Part shown: positions 53,183 to 60,952 of the stretch, in pieces | Position numbering within the stretch: position 1 is the stretch's first letter | Layout of the letters: every line of letters begins with the position of its first letter | DNA from: Mycolicibacterium holsaticum DSM 44478 = JCM 12374 | Lineage (GTDB): Bacteria; Actinomycetota; Actinomycetes; Mycobacteriales; Mycobacteriaceae | NCBI RefSeq assembly: GCF_019645835.1 | Contig: NZ_CP080998.1 | Span: forward strand, 4,464,001-4,528,000 | DNA length: 64,000 nt | Direction of reading: 5' to 3' | Notes under the pieces: model-generated | What the model was told of the DNA's origin: nothing | Databases searched by the model: none | The model's input: only the letters and a program-made list of their open reading frames with translations | Translations under genes and position numbers: made by a program

Positions 53183-53950
53183 TCACACCCGCGACACGTC
53201 GACCACCAGCGCGCGGTGATCGGACACCGGCAACGCCGGCGCGCAGCACCGCTCGACGCGCAACCCGGAGTCGCCGGTCAGGATGTGGTCGAGCTGCCGC
53301 GTCGGCGCCTCGGTGGGAAACGTCGTGCCCTGGGCCAGCGGCCGTAGCCCGCTCCAGCATCGTACCGGGGCCGGCGTCATGTTCAGATCCCCCATCAGCA
53401 CCGACGGCCCCGCAAACCCCCGCAGATCACGCACCAGGTGGCGCAGCTGCACCCGGTTCCACCCCGGCACGAACGACAGATGCGTGTTCGCGACGGTCAA
53501 CGGGCCCAGCGGGGTGTCCAGCCGCCCGACCATCGCCGCGCGCGGCTCCTCGTCGACCACCTTCACCCGGTTCGGTCCCGGCAGGTACATGGGAAACCGG
53601 GTGGGGATCCGCGGCAGCCGCAGCACCTGCCAGTTCTCCGCGGGAAACCGCGACAGCAGCGCGATGCCATAGGCGGCGGTGCCGGGCTGCTCGTCGCCGG
53701 TCGCGGCCATCCACGTCGCCCCCGGCGTGCCCGAGATCGCGGCGACGAACCGGTGGCTCAGCGCGCCCATCGCCTCCGCGGCGACCGCGGTCAGATCCGC
53801 TTTACCCGACCGCGGCTGATCGAGGTCAACCTCCTGCAACGCCAGGATGTCGGCGTCGAGCTGCCGGACGGCCTCGACGAGCCGGTCCTGCTCGACGACG
53901 CCGTCGTGCACACTGCGCCCGTGCAGGATGTTGAAGGTCGCCATGCGCAT
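53183..53950 (-). CDS. Endonuclease/exonuclease/phosphatase (EEP) family protein
   Basis: 255-aa EEP-fold protein: ATFNILHGR at the N-terminus, ALQEVD with the metal-binding Glu, NTHLSF, MGDLNMTP and the C-terminal DHRALVVDV carrying the catalytic Asp-His. The family hydrolyses phosphodiester or phosphate ester bonds in nucleic acids, lipids or other substrates. No signal peptide. Its start lies 16 bp downstream of the TnpB-related ORF, and no ribosome binding site is evident, so the transposon-like insertion may have removed its original leader. Confidence 0.85.
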   Translation of the reverse strand: MRMATFNILHGRSVHDGVVEQDRLVEAVRQLDADILALQEVDLDQPRSGKADLTAVAAEAMGALSHRFVAAISGTPGATWMAATGDEQPGTAAYGIALLSRFPAENWQVLRLPRIPTRFPMYLPGPNRVKVVDEEPRAAMVGRLDTPLGPLTVANTHLSFVPGWNRVQLRHLVRDLRGFAGPSVLMGDLNMTPAPVRCWSGLRPLAQGTTFPTEAPTRQLDHILTGDSGLRVERCCAPALPVSDHRALVVDVSRV

Positions 53951-53966
53951 GGGTACTCAAGTACCG

Positions 53967-55733
53967 TTACTTGTGTTGATTCCGGATGCCGGGGTAACGG
54001 TTGCCCGACCCAGGTGTCCGCGTTCTTGTCCGACGGGGCGGACGGGATTTCGGTCCCCGTATCCCTGGCCGGTGGCGGTTCCCGGTACTCGCTTGCCGGT
54101 CGTCGGACGTGGCCTGGTTGGTAGCTCTCACGACGCGATCCGCTGGTCGCGTGCGTGTCACACCTTCCCGTCGCCGCGCCGTCAAACCCTGGGCGCGTCT
54201 GCCGATCACGGTGGCGGCTGCCTCGTGTCGGGTGACGTTTTCATATGGGGTGCGCCAGTGTTGGTCTCCCCACACACTCGTGTACGCCGGATTGACCGCG
54301 TATAAGCCGATCCCGTGTCGGTAGGCGTGGGCGGACAACCGGTTGCGAAACACCGCGGTCGGGATACCTGCCACCGTCTTGCGAAAGCGTTTGCCGCGCG
54401 ATCCTCGGCCCATCGTTTCCCGGCCTGTGGTACGGGCATCGGCGAAGTCGAGGTCTTCGACGGCGATTGTCTCAAGCCCATGGCGGCGGGTGTAGTGGAC
54501 GAGCCGGCTGATCGCGTGGCGAATATGGGCATCCCTACGGGTGGAACGTCCGCCCAAGTCGAAATCGATGCGTTCAGGCCGACCAACCGGATTGCCATGC
54601 TTGTCGAGACGGCGCACTGCGAGGTGCCCGTCATTGAGATCCACTCCAACTACAGGGCCTTCGGCGCGGACTTCACCGTTTGAGAGCTTCCTACAAATGA
54701 CCTCAGCGGCCGCGGGAGAACTCTCCCAGGAGGCGGTGAGGTAGCGGCCGGCTCGGCTCGGCTTGCGAGTGATGGTGTAACACACAGATTTCCCGGCGGT
54801 GATGCGGTCTCGCCACTCGTCGGCGCGGTAGGAGAACACCGTGGCACCCGACAGGATATATCTGCCGTGCCTGGCGTTGGACAGGTACTCCAGAGGTTTC
54901 GGCAGTCGTAGGCTGACTTCTCCGCCCGGGCTGACGGTGATGGTTAGGTTGCCGAACGGTTCACCGACCGACCCGAGGGCTTTGATGCGGTAGCGGACAC
55001 AGTCCCATTCCTCGCGCCACTCGGCCACGCTCAGATCCGTATCGGACAAGTTGTGACGAATTCTGGCCCGTCGCTTACTACCTACGACGACGTGCACGGC
55101 GCCGTGATCCCAGTCGGCACATACGCGAGCCAGTTCGGACCGAAGCTTCTGCAACCGGCGTTGTTTGGCAAACCTTTCGGCCTGCGTCTTATACCCTCTC
55201 GGCAGCTTGGCCTTCCGACACATCGAACGTTGGGTTTCAGTGAGGATGTCGCCGGTGGGTTGTTCCAAACGATTCTCGATGACGGCGATCGATGCTCTCA
55301 GTCCGGAGATATGCCGGCGTTGGGCGTCACGAGCGAGCCGATATTGGTGGTTGTTTTCAGCGATGATCGCGCTAGCCCAGCGGGCACTCGACTGCGCCGT
55401 CAACCTCTTCTTTCGCGCGTTGAGTCGAACCCGTCGCGACTGCCGCTTAGTCGCTTCTACCACACTCGGGTCCGATTGCACCGGACGACAGACTCTAGCC
55501 AGGTCAGCCCGCCGCAGCTGCCCCAGATGCTCAGCAACCAAGTCCAGCACGACCTCGTCGTTAAAGCTAGTCCGCAGCCGAGTGGTGATCGCCACGCCTG
55601 CTGGACCGGCTACCGGCTTGACTTCCCGCCACTTCCGCAACCTCATCGCCGTCATGCATCCGATCATCCGGTATAGGTACGACATGTTTGGTTGTTGCAC
55701 TATCGCCATCCAAATTGGGTAGCCATTCTCCAC
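53967..55733 (-). mobile_element. TnpB-related (IS200/IS605 accessory type) RuvC protein
   Basis: Up to 588 aa; the start may be later (Met17, 23, 27 or 30). It belongs to the actinobacterial TnpB-related group. RuvC motifs: Asp365 in VVGVDLNDGHLA, Glu426 in TIAVEDLDF, and Glu504 in TRHEAAATVIGRRA, where relatives I recall have Asp. The Cys4 zinc ribbon usual in TnpB is absent (NPAYTSVWGDQHW with no Cys). The C-terminal 70 residues are Arg/Pro-rich. No TnpA partner is nearby. Just past the stop, GGTACT-TG-AGTACC (53952-53965) is a small palindrome that may mark the element end. Confidence 0.8.
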
Positions 55734-55771
55734 GGCGATATTCCAGGCTTATCACCCGATCAGGGAGACAC

Positions 55772-56323
55772 GTGCCCGCACGAAACGACGATCTGCGCGA
55801 CGCGCTGCGACGGGCCGCGTCAGCGCTGCGCGACCACGGGCCCGCTTTCGCCCTGGGCGGCAGCTATGCCCTGTGGGTGTTCGGCGGCCCCGAACCCGTG
55901 CACGACGTGGATTTCGTCGTGGCCGAACCCGACACCGAGGCCGCCGCGCTGACGCTGGAGAAGGCCGGCTTCACCATCGAGCGCACTCCCGAGGACTGGT
56001 TGTTCAAGGCGTGCGTCGAGGACGACTTCGTCATCGACGTGCTGCACCGGCTCAACGGCGTGCCCGTCGACGCCGACACCATCGCCGGCGCCGAGGAGTT
56101 CGACGTGCTCGCGATCCAGATGAAGGTGTTGTCGCCGACGTACGTGCTGGTGGAAAAGCTCAACTCGCTCAACGAGCACAACTGCGACTTCTCGGCCCTG
56201 CTGCCGGCCGTGCGCGCCGTGCGCGAGCAGCTGGACTGGCAGCGGCTACGCGCCGAAACCGCCGAAAACCCCTTTGCCACCGCATTTCTGGTGCTCGTCG
56301 ACCGGCTGGAGATCACCGCGTGA
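55772..56323 (+). CDS. Nucleotidyltransferase-fold protein
   Basis: 183 aa with the signature GGSYALWVFGGPEPVHDVDFVV: a Gly-Gly-Ser start and Asp-x-Asp metal site typical of minimal nucleotidyltransferases (AbiEii/DUF6036-like). KVLSPTYVLVEKLNSLNEHN follows. GTG at 55772 with GGGAG upstream gives the family N-terminus. The substrate is unknown. Members act on tRNA or proteins in toxin-antitoxin systems, but no antitoxin gene is adjacent. Confidence 0.75.
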   Translation: MPARNDDLRDALRRAASALRDHGPAFALGGSYALWVFGGPEPVHDVDFVVAEPDTEAAALTLEKAGFTIERTPEDWLFKACVEDDFVIDVLHRLNGVPVDADTIAGAEEFDVLAIQMKVLSPTYVLVEKLNSLNEHNCDFSALLPAVRAVREQLDWQRLRAETAENPFATAFLVLVDRLEITA

Positions 56324-56330
56324 CTCGTTC

Positions 56331-56396
56331 GCGCCGAGTGTGGACTCGATGCACGTTCCAGGCGCCAAACGTGTGCGGGTAATCCACGTTCGGCGC
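56331..56396. terminator. 66-bp intergenic inverted repeat B, bidirectional terminator candidate
   Basis: GCGCCGAGTGTGGA (56331-56344) pairs with TCCACGTTCGGCGC (56383-56396) at 12 of 14 positions. It lies between the convergent nucleotidyltransferase and WYL genes. Similar in size and build to the repeats at 53110 and 60861. Confidence 0.65.
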
Positions 56397-56418
56397 ACGC
56401 TGAAGAGCCGAAGGAGGG

Positions 56419-57363
56419 TCAGCGGCACAGGCGCTGCGCGACGGCGGCGACCGCACGCACCACCTCGGGCGGTTCGAGCACCTCGAAGTCGTAGCCGACC
56501 GTCGCGAAGTACAGCACCATCCGTTCGGGGTCGTCGGCGCCCGCGGTGACGATGCACGCATCGGGCCCGTCGGGCTCGATCGACGCCGATGCCGGTGGGA
56601 AGTGTTGAGCCACAACCTCTTCCGGTGATTGATAGCGCACCCGGGCGACGTAGCGGTACGGCGAGCTGCTGATCGACCGGCGCACATAGGTGGCCGCGTC
56701 CGGCGCATCGCGCGCAACGAACGTCGTACCCATCGCACGTACCTCAGACATCCGGTCCAGCCGCAGGCTGCGCCAGTCCTGCCGATCACGGTCGTAGGCC
56801 AGCAGATACCAACGCCGCCCGGTGGTCACCAGCTGGTAGGGCTCGAGCCGGCGCTGGGTGGCGTTGCCGCGGATGTCGACGTAGCCGGCGCTGACGTGTT
56901 CGTGGTCGCGGCTGGCGCGGGCCAGAGTCATCAGCACGTCGGGTTCGACGGGCGGATCCGACGACGGCGAGGTCAGCGTGACGGTGGCGTCGTGCACCGC
57001 GGCGACCTGTGAGCGCAGCCGCGCCGGCATCACCTGGTCGAGCTTGGACAGTGCGCGCAGCGCCGATTCTCCGACGCCGGCGATCGTGCCGCCCGCGGCC
57101 AGCCGCAGGCACACCGCCATCGCGACGGCCTCGTCGGGGTCCAGCAGCAGCGGGGGCAGTGCCGCGCCCGCGCCGAGTCGGTAGCCCCCGCCGCGCCCCT
57201 TGCTGGCGTGCACGGGATAGCCGAGGTCACGCAGCCGTTCGACGTCACGCCGGACGCTGCGCGTGGTCACGTTGAGGCGCTCGGCGAGCTCCTCACCCGT
57301 CCACACCCGCCGCGACTGCAGCAACCCCAGCAGCTGCAGCACCCGGCTCGTCGTCTCGGCCAT
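56419..57363 (-). CDS. WYL-domain transcriptional regulator
   Basis: 314 aa. N-terminal helix-turn-helix (ELAERLNVTTRSVRRDVERL, then SKGRGGGYRLG), and a WYL domain containing RRWYLLAYDRD, followed by a C-terminal extension. WYL regulators sense nucleic acid or small ligands. It is divergent from two DinB genes, with a palindrome in between, and probably controls them. Confidence 0.9.
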   Translation of the reverse strand: MAETTSRVLQLLGLLQSRRVWTGEELAERLNVTTRSVRRDVERLRDLGYPVHASKGRGGGYRLGAGAALPPLLLDPDEAVAMAVCLRLAAGGTIAGVGESALRALSKLDQVMPARLRSQVAAVHDATVTLTSPSSDPPVEPDVLMTLARASRDHEHVSAGYVDIRGNATQRRLEPYQLVTTGRRWYLLAYDRDRQDWRSLRLDRMSEVRAMGTTFVARDAPDAATYVRRSISSSPYRYVARVRYQSPEEVVAQHFPPASASIEPDGPDACIVTAGADDPERMVLYFATVGYDFEVLEPPEVVRAVAAVAQRLCR

Positions 57364-57385
57364 ACGTCAGACCCTGTCACACTCT

Positions 57386-57404
57386 TAGGACTGAAACTGT
57401 CCTA
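57386..57404. promoter_or_regulatory. Candidate WYL-regulator operator
   Basis: TAGGAC-N7-GTCCTA inside a longer imperfect inverted repeat (CACTC...GAGTG on the outside) in the 62-bp gap between the divergent WYL and DinB genes. Confidence 0.5.
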
Positions 57405-57425
57405 TACGAGTGTCAGGGTGGACGG

Positions 57426-57944
57426 ATGAACATTCCCGAGTTGTTGGCCGACCAGTTGGACTTTCACTGGACACATCAGCTGCGGCCGCGACTGACCGGC
57501 CTGACCGACGACGAGTACTTCTGGGAGCCGGTCCCGGGCTGCTGGACGGTGCGTCGGGACGGATCGATCGACTACGCGTATCCGCCGCCGGAGCCGGCGC
57601 CGTTCACGACGATCGCCTGGCGGCTGGCCCACGTCATTATCGGAGTGCTCGCGATGCGCAACCACTCGCACTTCGGCGGCCCGGAAGCGAGCTATGACAC
57701 GTGGCAGTACGCTACCGACGCCGCGACGGCGCTGAGTCAGCTCGACGACGCCTACGCCCGATGGATCGCCGGGGTCAGGGCGCTGCGCGACGACGAGCTG
57801 GACCGTCCGATCGGGCCCGCCGAGGGTCCGTGGGCCGAGTATCCGATGTCGGCGCTGGTTTTGCACATCAATCGGGAAGTGATCCACCACGGCGCCGAAA
57901 TAGCTTGTATCCGAGACCTTTACCTCCACACGAAAGGAAAGTAG
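57426..57944 (+). CDS. DinB-superfamily protein 1
   Basis: 172-aa four-helix DinB/YfiT-like protein. The likely metal-binding His residues are in WRLAHVIIGVLAMRNH and LHINREVIHHGAEI. The DinB fold covers mycothiol-dependent transferases and other metal-dependent enzymes. First of two tandem DinB genes, divergent from the WYL regulator. Confidence 0.82.
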   Translation: MNIPELLADQLDFHWTHQLRPRLTGLTDDEYFWEPVPGCWTVRRDGSIDYAYPPPEPAPFTTIAWRLAHVIIGVLAMRNHSHFGGPEASYDTWQYATDAATALSQLDDAYARWIAGVRALRDDELDRPIGPAEGPWAEYPMSALVLHINREVIHHGAEIACIRDLYLHTKGK

Positions 57945-57946
57945 CG

Positions 57947-58576
57947 ATGCCGGGATTGCCCCCACCAGGCGCCGATGAGCGCCAGGCACTGCTGGAAGTT
58001 CTGGCGTTTCAGCAGAATGCATTCTTCGCGGCGGCCTACGGACTCACCGATGAGCAGGCGCGCTCGACGCCGTCGGTGAGCACGCTGTCCATCGGCGGGT
58101 TGATCAAACACGCCGCCGGAGTGCAGAAGGGCTGGGCGGACCGCGCGGCGCACGCTCCCCAGTTCCCGCCCAAAGACGAGCGACCGATGGACGAGATCAT
58201 GGCCGAGTATGCCGATCAGTACGTGATGCACGACGACGAGACGCTCGACGGGCTGCTCGAGCAGCTGAAGCGGCAGAACGCGCAGACACTGCAGGTGCTG
58301 GGCTCGGTTCCGCTCGACACACCGGTGCCGGTGCCCCACGAGGTGCCGTGGTTCCCCAAGGACATCGACCATTGGGACGTGCGCTGGGTGGCGCTGCACC
58401 TGATCGAAGAGTTGTCCCGGCATGCCGGGCACGCGGACATCATCCGCGAATCCATCGACGGCGCAACGATGTACGAGCTGATGGCGGCCAACGAAGAGTG
58501 GCCGGAGACCGACTTCATCAAGCGCTGGCGGCCGCGATCTCAGGCGGGCAGGGAGTCCCAGAACGCATCTTCGTAG
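57947..58576 (+). CDS. DinB-superfamily protein 2 (DUF664 type)
   Basis: 209-aa DinB-family protein. TLSIGGLIKHAAGVQKGWAD and VALHLIEELSRHAGHADIIRE carry the three His expected for the metal site of mycothiol-dependent enzymes. ATG 57947 is chosen for AAAGGAAA upstream; it starts 2 bp after DinB 1. Its 3' end overlaps the gene on the other strand by 37 bp. Confidence 0.85.
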   Translation: MPGLPPPGADERQALLEVLAFQQNAFFAAAYGLTDEQARSTPSVSTLSIGGLIKHAAGVQKGWADRAAHAPQFPPKDERPMDEIMAEYADQYVMHDDETLDGLLEQLKRQNAQTLQVLGSVPLDTPVPVPHEVPWFPKDIDHWDVRWVALHLIEELSRHAGHADIIRESIDGATMYELMAANEEWPETDFIKRWRPRSQAGRESQNASS

Positions 58577-58908
58577 TGGTCGGCGTCTTCGTAGTGGTCG
58601 GCGTCGTCGAAACCGCGCAGTCGGGCGACCTCGTCGAACAAGGCCAGCACGCGCTGGTGGATGTGGTACTCGGTGGAGCGGGGCATGGTGCCCGGTCCGT
58701 AGACGCCGCGCCGCAGCCGACGAACCCGGCCGCGACGTACCTCCCAGCGCAAGGCATCGGATACGGCCTTCGAGGGGTTGCCCACCACGGCGAACCCCTG
58801 GCACCCGAGCAGCTCGAGCATTTCGTAGATGCTGGCCCGGCCGTGCACATCGAGATTGTGCGTCAGTGCGTAGCGCAGTTCGATGCCGCGCAAGACCCTT
58901 CGGTTCAT
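58540..58908 (-). CDS. Conserved mycobacterial hypothetical protein
   Basis: 122 aa, basic in the middle. MNRRVLRGIELRYAL ... ASIYEMLELLGCQGFAVVG, then SDALRWEVRRGRVRRLRRGVYGPG, which looks like a winged-helix DNA-binding unit. Near the C-terminus DADHYE is duplicated by an 18-bp tandem repeat in the DNA (58567-58602). Function unknown. The overlap with DinB 2 could reflect a longer acidic tail evolved by that repeat. Confidence 0.65.
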   Translation of the reverse strand: MNRRVLRGIELRYALTHNLDVHGRASIYEMLELLGCQGFAVVGNPSKAVSDALRWEVRRGRVRRLRRGVYGPGTMPRSTEYHIHQRVLALFDEVARLRGFDDADHYEDADHYEDAFWDSLPA

Positions 58909-58980
58909 GGCGCCACAGTGGCATCGAGGGGTGACAAGTGCGCGCCGGCTCCGGGGTACATGTGCGGAAATGCCAAGCTC

Positions 58981-59040
58981 TGAGCGAATCTTTCGCTCAA
59001 CTACTACCCACCGTCACAACATCAGCGAATCTTTCGCTCA
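58981..59040. repeat. Pair of GAGCGAA-TCT-TTCGCTC palindromes
   Basis: The 17-bp inverted repeat GAGCGAATCTTTCGCTC (58982-58998) recurs, with one end base changed, at 59024-59040; centres are about 42 bp (four helical turns) apart. They lie upstream of the hypothetical gene at 58540-58908, so they may be paired operators. Confidence 0.6.
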
Positions 59041-59061
59041 GAGGTTGGCAACTCCAAGGGT

Positions 59062-59143
59062 GCACCCCGGCGACAACGGTGCTCCCCCGGCGACAAAACG
59101 GCCCCCGGAGACAACAGTGCCCTCGGAGACAACAGTGCTCCGC
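59062..59143. repeat. Four-copy intergenic tandem repeat
   Basis: Units of the form CCCGG(C/A)GACAACAGTGCT repeat at 59068, 59088, 59106 and 59124 (periods 20, 18 and 18 bp). Located between the TetR stop and the palindrome pair; no coding frame. Together with the palindromes it fills the 272-bp gap. Confidence 0.7.
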
Positions 59144-59180
59144 CCGAGACCCGAGAGAGGAAGGCGACGCACCGGGAGCC

Positions 59181-59777
59181 CTACCGCAGCACCATCCGCA
59201 CCGCGTAGTCGACCACCGCGTCCAGATCCGTACCCAGTCGGCCGGCCAGCCACTGCTGGGCCAACTCGGCCATCGCGCCGGTGTACATCGCCGCGCCCAC
59301 CTGCGCGGCCACCGGATCAAACGACGGGTGCAGGCGCCAGCCCTCCGTCAACACGCCTTCGCGCAACTGATCCTGCGTCGCCGCCCGCCGCGCCGCCAGC
59401 ACCGGGTTCGACCGTGCATCGGTGAACAACACCCGCCCGCGCCGCGGATCCGCCGAGCTGAAACCCAACACGGCCGCGATCCCCGCCCGCGTCCTGGCCC
59501 GCAGCGACTCCCCCGCACCCTCGATCGCCGACGCCACCGCGTCGGCCAGCGCCGCGCTCACCTCGTCGTATACCGCACCCAGCAGTTCGTCGACATCGGC
59601 GAAGCTCTCGTAGAAGTAGCGGGTGTTCAAACCGCACGCGCGGCACACCGAGCGCACCGAAACCGCGGCCTCCCCACCCTCGCCGAACAGCTCGAACGCC
59701 GCGGCGACCAACTGCGCGCGACGCTCCGCGCGCCGGTCGGTCAGCGGCACGCCGGCCCATCGGGTGGGACTGGTCAT
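59181..59777 (-). CDS. TetR-family regulator of the MpaB gene
   Basis: 198-aa TetR. The helix-turn-helix is RRAQLVAAAFELFGEGGEAA, VSVRSVCRACGLNTRYFYESF. Divergent from the MpaB-family gene with a 61-bp gap that holds two inverted copies of a 16-bp operator (59800-59844). It probably represses both genes. Confidence 0.88.
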   Translation of the reverse strand: MTSPTRWAGVPLTDRRAERRAQLVAAAFELFGEGGEAAVSVRSVCRACGLNTRYFYESFADVDELLGAVYDEVSAALADAVASAIEGAGESLRARTRAGIAAVLGFSSADPRRGRVLFTDARSNPVLAARRAATQDQLREGVLTEGWRLHPSFDPVAAQVGAAMYTGAMAELAQQWLAGRLGTDLDAVVDYAVRMVLR

Positions 59778-59799
59778 GCCCTCAGCGTAAGCCGACTCT

Positions 59800-59844
59800 G
59801 GTCACGGATGTAACCAAAGTTGTATTCTGGTTACAGCCGTGACC
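59800..59844. promoter_or_regulatory. Paired TetR operators
   Basis: GGTCACGGATGTAACC (59800-59815) and GGTTACAGCCGTGACC (59829-59844) are reverse complements of each other at 15 of 16 positions, each itself an inverted repeat (GGTnAC-N4-GTnACC). The second overlaps the GTG start of the MpaB gene at 59839, so binding would block initiation. Confidence 0.75.
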
Positions 59845-60858
59845 AAACCTGAGAAGAGGTCAGCCTTGTTCCTGCCGCACCAGATCGTCGGTCAGATGCT
59901 CAACACACGCTTCGACCAGGCCGTCCGCCGCAACTACTTCAAGGGCATGGAGTTCGCGGCCCCGGTCGGCGACCCGGGCTGGTTCGGGCCGGGCAGCGCG
60001 GTCTGGCACGTGCACTCGCACACCTATGCGCTGATCTTCGGCCTGCAGTGCGCGGCCTACATGGAACGGCTCGACCCGTCGATCTACTGGATGGGTATGC
60101 ACCATTCGCGGCTGGTCAAACGCGATCCGGAAACGGGTATCGCGGTTCCCCAGATCGACCCGAAGGGCGCGTTGGTGCGCCTCGGCCATTCCGTCGCCTT
60201 CTTCATCGGCACCGCCTACGGCTCCACCGATACCGCCGAACGGCTGGCCCAAACCGTGCGCGCCATGCACCACACCATCAAGGGCACCCGCCCCGACGGC
60301 GCGCCCTACGACGCCGACGACCCGGACTGGTTGCGCTGGAACTACGCGACCGTGGTCTGGGGGCTGGCCACCGCGCACGAGCTCTATCACCCAAACCCGC
60401 TGCGCGGCAAGAGGCTTGACCAGTACTACGGCGAGTTCGTCCGCGTCGGCCACGCGCTGGGCGGTACCGATCTGCCGAGCACCAAAGCCGAGACCGCCGA
60501 GTGCCTCGAGTCGTACCTGCCCAAGCTCGCCGTCACCCACGGCACCGCGATGTCCACCGGCGCCAACCTGCCGATGCCGCAGGCCGCGGTCGACTGGGCC
60601 ATCCGCGACACCATGCCGAAGTGGGCCAAGCAGATGATCCACCACCAGGACCCCAACATCATCGAGCGCACCGTGCGGCGGGCCACGGTGTGGAGCATCA
60701 TCAACGGCCTGCAGACGGCCGCCGGCACCCCGCCGGAGTTCCGCCAGGCTCAGGAGCGGGTCAAGGCAGGCACCACCGTGCCCCACACGCTGCCGACCTA
60801 CCAGCTCGGCGACGATCCGGTGCGCACCCGCGAGGAGATCGAGCACAGCTTCGCCTAG
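59839..60858 (+). CDS. MpaB-family (DUF2236) heme oxygenase-like protein
   Basis: 339-aa DUF2236/MpaB-family protein. GPGSAVWHVHSHTYALIFG, HHSRLVKRDPETG and NYATVVWGLATAHEL hold the conserved His and Arg residues of the family, which includes latex-cleaving oxygenase Lcp and mycophenolic acid MpaB. Substrate unknown. GTG start; paired operators overlap it, and the TetR gene is divergent. Confidence 0.88.
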   Translation: MTKPEKRSALFLPHQIVGQMLNTRFDQAVRRNYFKGMEFAAPVGDPGWFGPGSAVWHVHSHTYALIFGLQCAAYMERLDPSIYWMGMHHSRLVKRDPETGIAVPQIDPKGALVRLGHSVAFFIGTAYGSTDTAERLAQTVRAMHHTIKGTRPDGAPYDADDPDWLRWNYATVVWGLATAHELYHPNPLRGKRLDQYYGEFVRVGHALGGTDLPSTKAETAECLESYLPKLAVTHGTAMSTGANLPMPQAAVDWAIRDTMPKWAKQMIHHQDPNIIERTVRRATVWSIINGLQTAAGTPPEFRQAQERVKAGTTVPHTLPTYQLGDDPVRTREEIEHSFA

Positions 60859-60860
60859 CC

Positions 60861-60923
60861 CCGCGAGACTGCAGCTTCGCAGACAAAGCGCGGGTAAACC
60901 CCTGCAGAAATGCAGTTTCGCGG
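60861..60923. terminator. 63-bp intergenic inverted repeat C
   Basis: CCGCGAGACTGCA (60861-60873) pairs with TGCAGTTTCGCGG (60911-60923) at 12 of 13 positions, immediately after the MpaB stop, so a terminator role is likely. Confidence 0.65.
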
Positions 60924-60952
60924 CATGCACGACGTTTTGAGACACTGGGCCC

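Noticed and set aside
53967-55733. Type V (Cas12-like) CRISPR effector
   Set aside because: Sequence matches the TnpB-related transposon group better, and no CRISPR array or adaptation gene is present.
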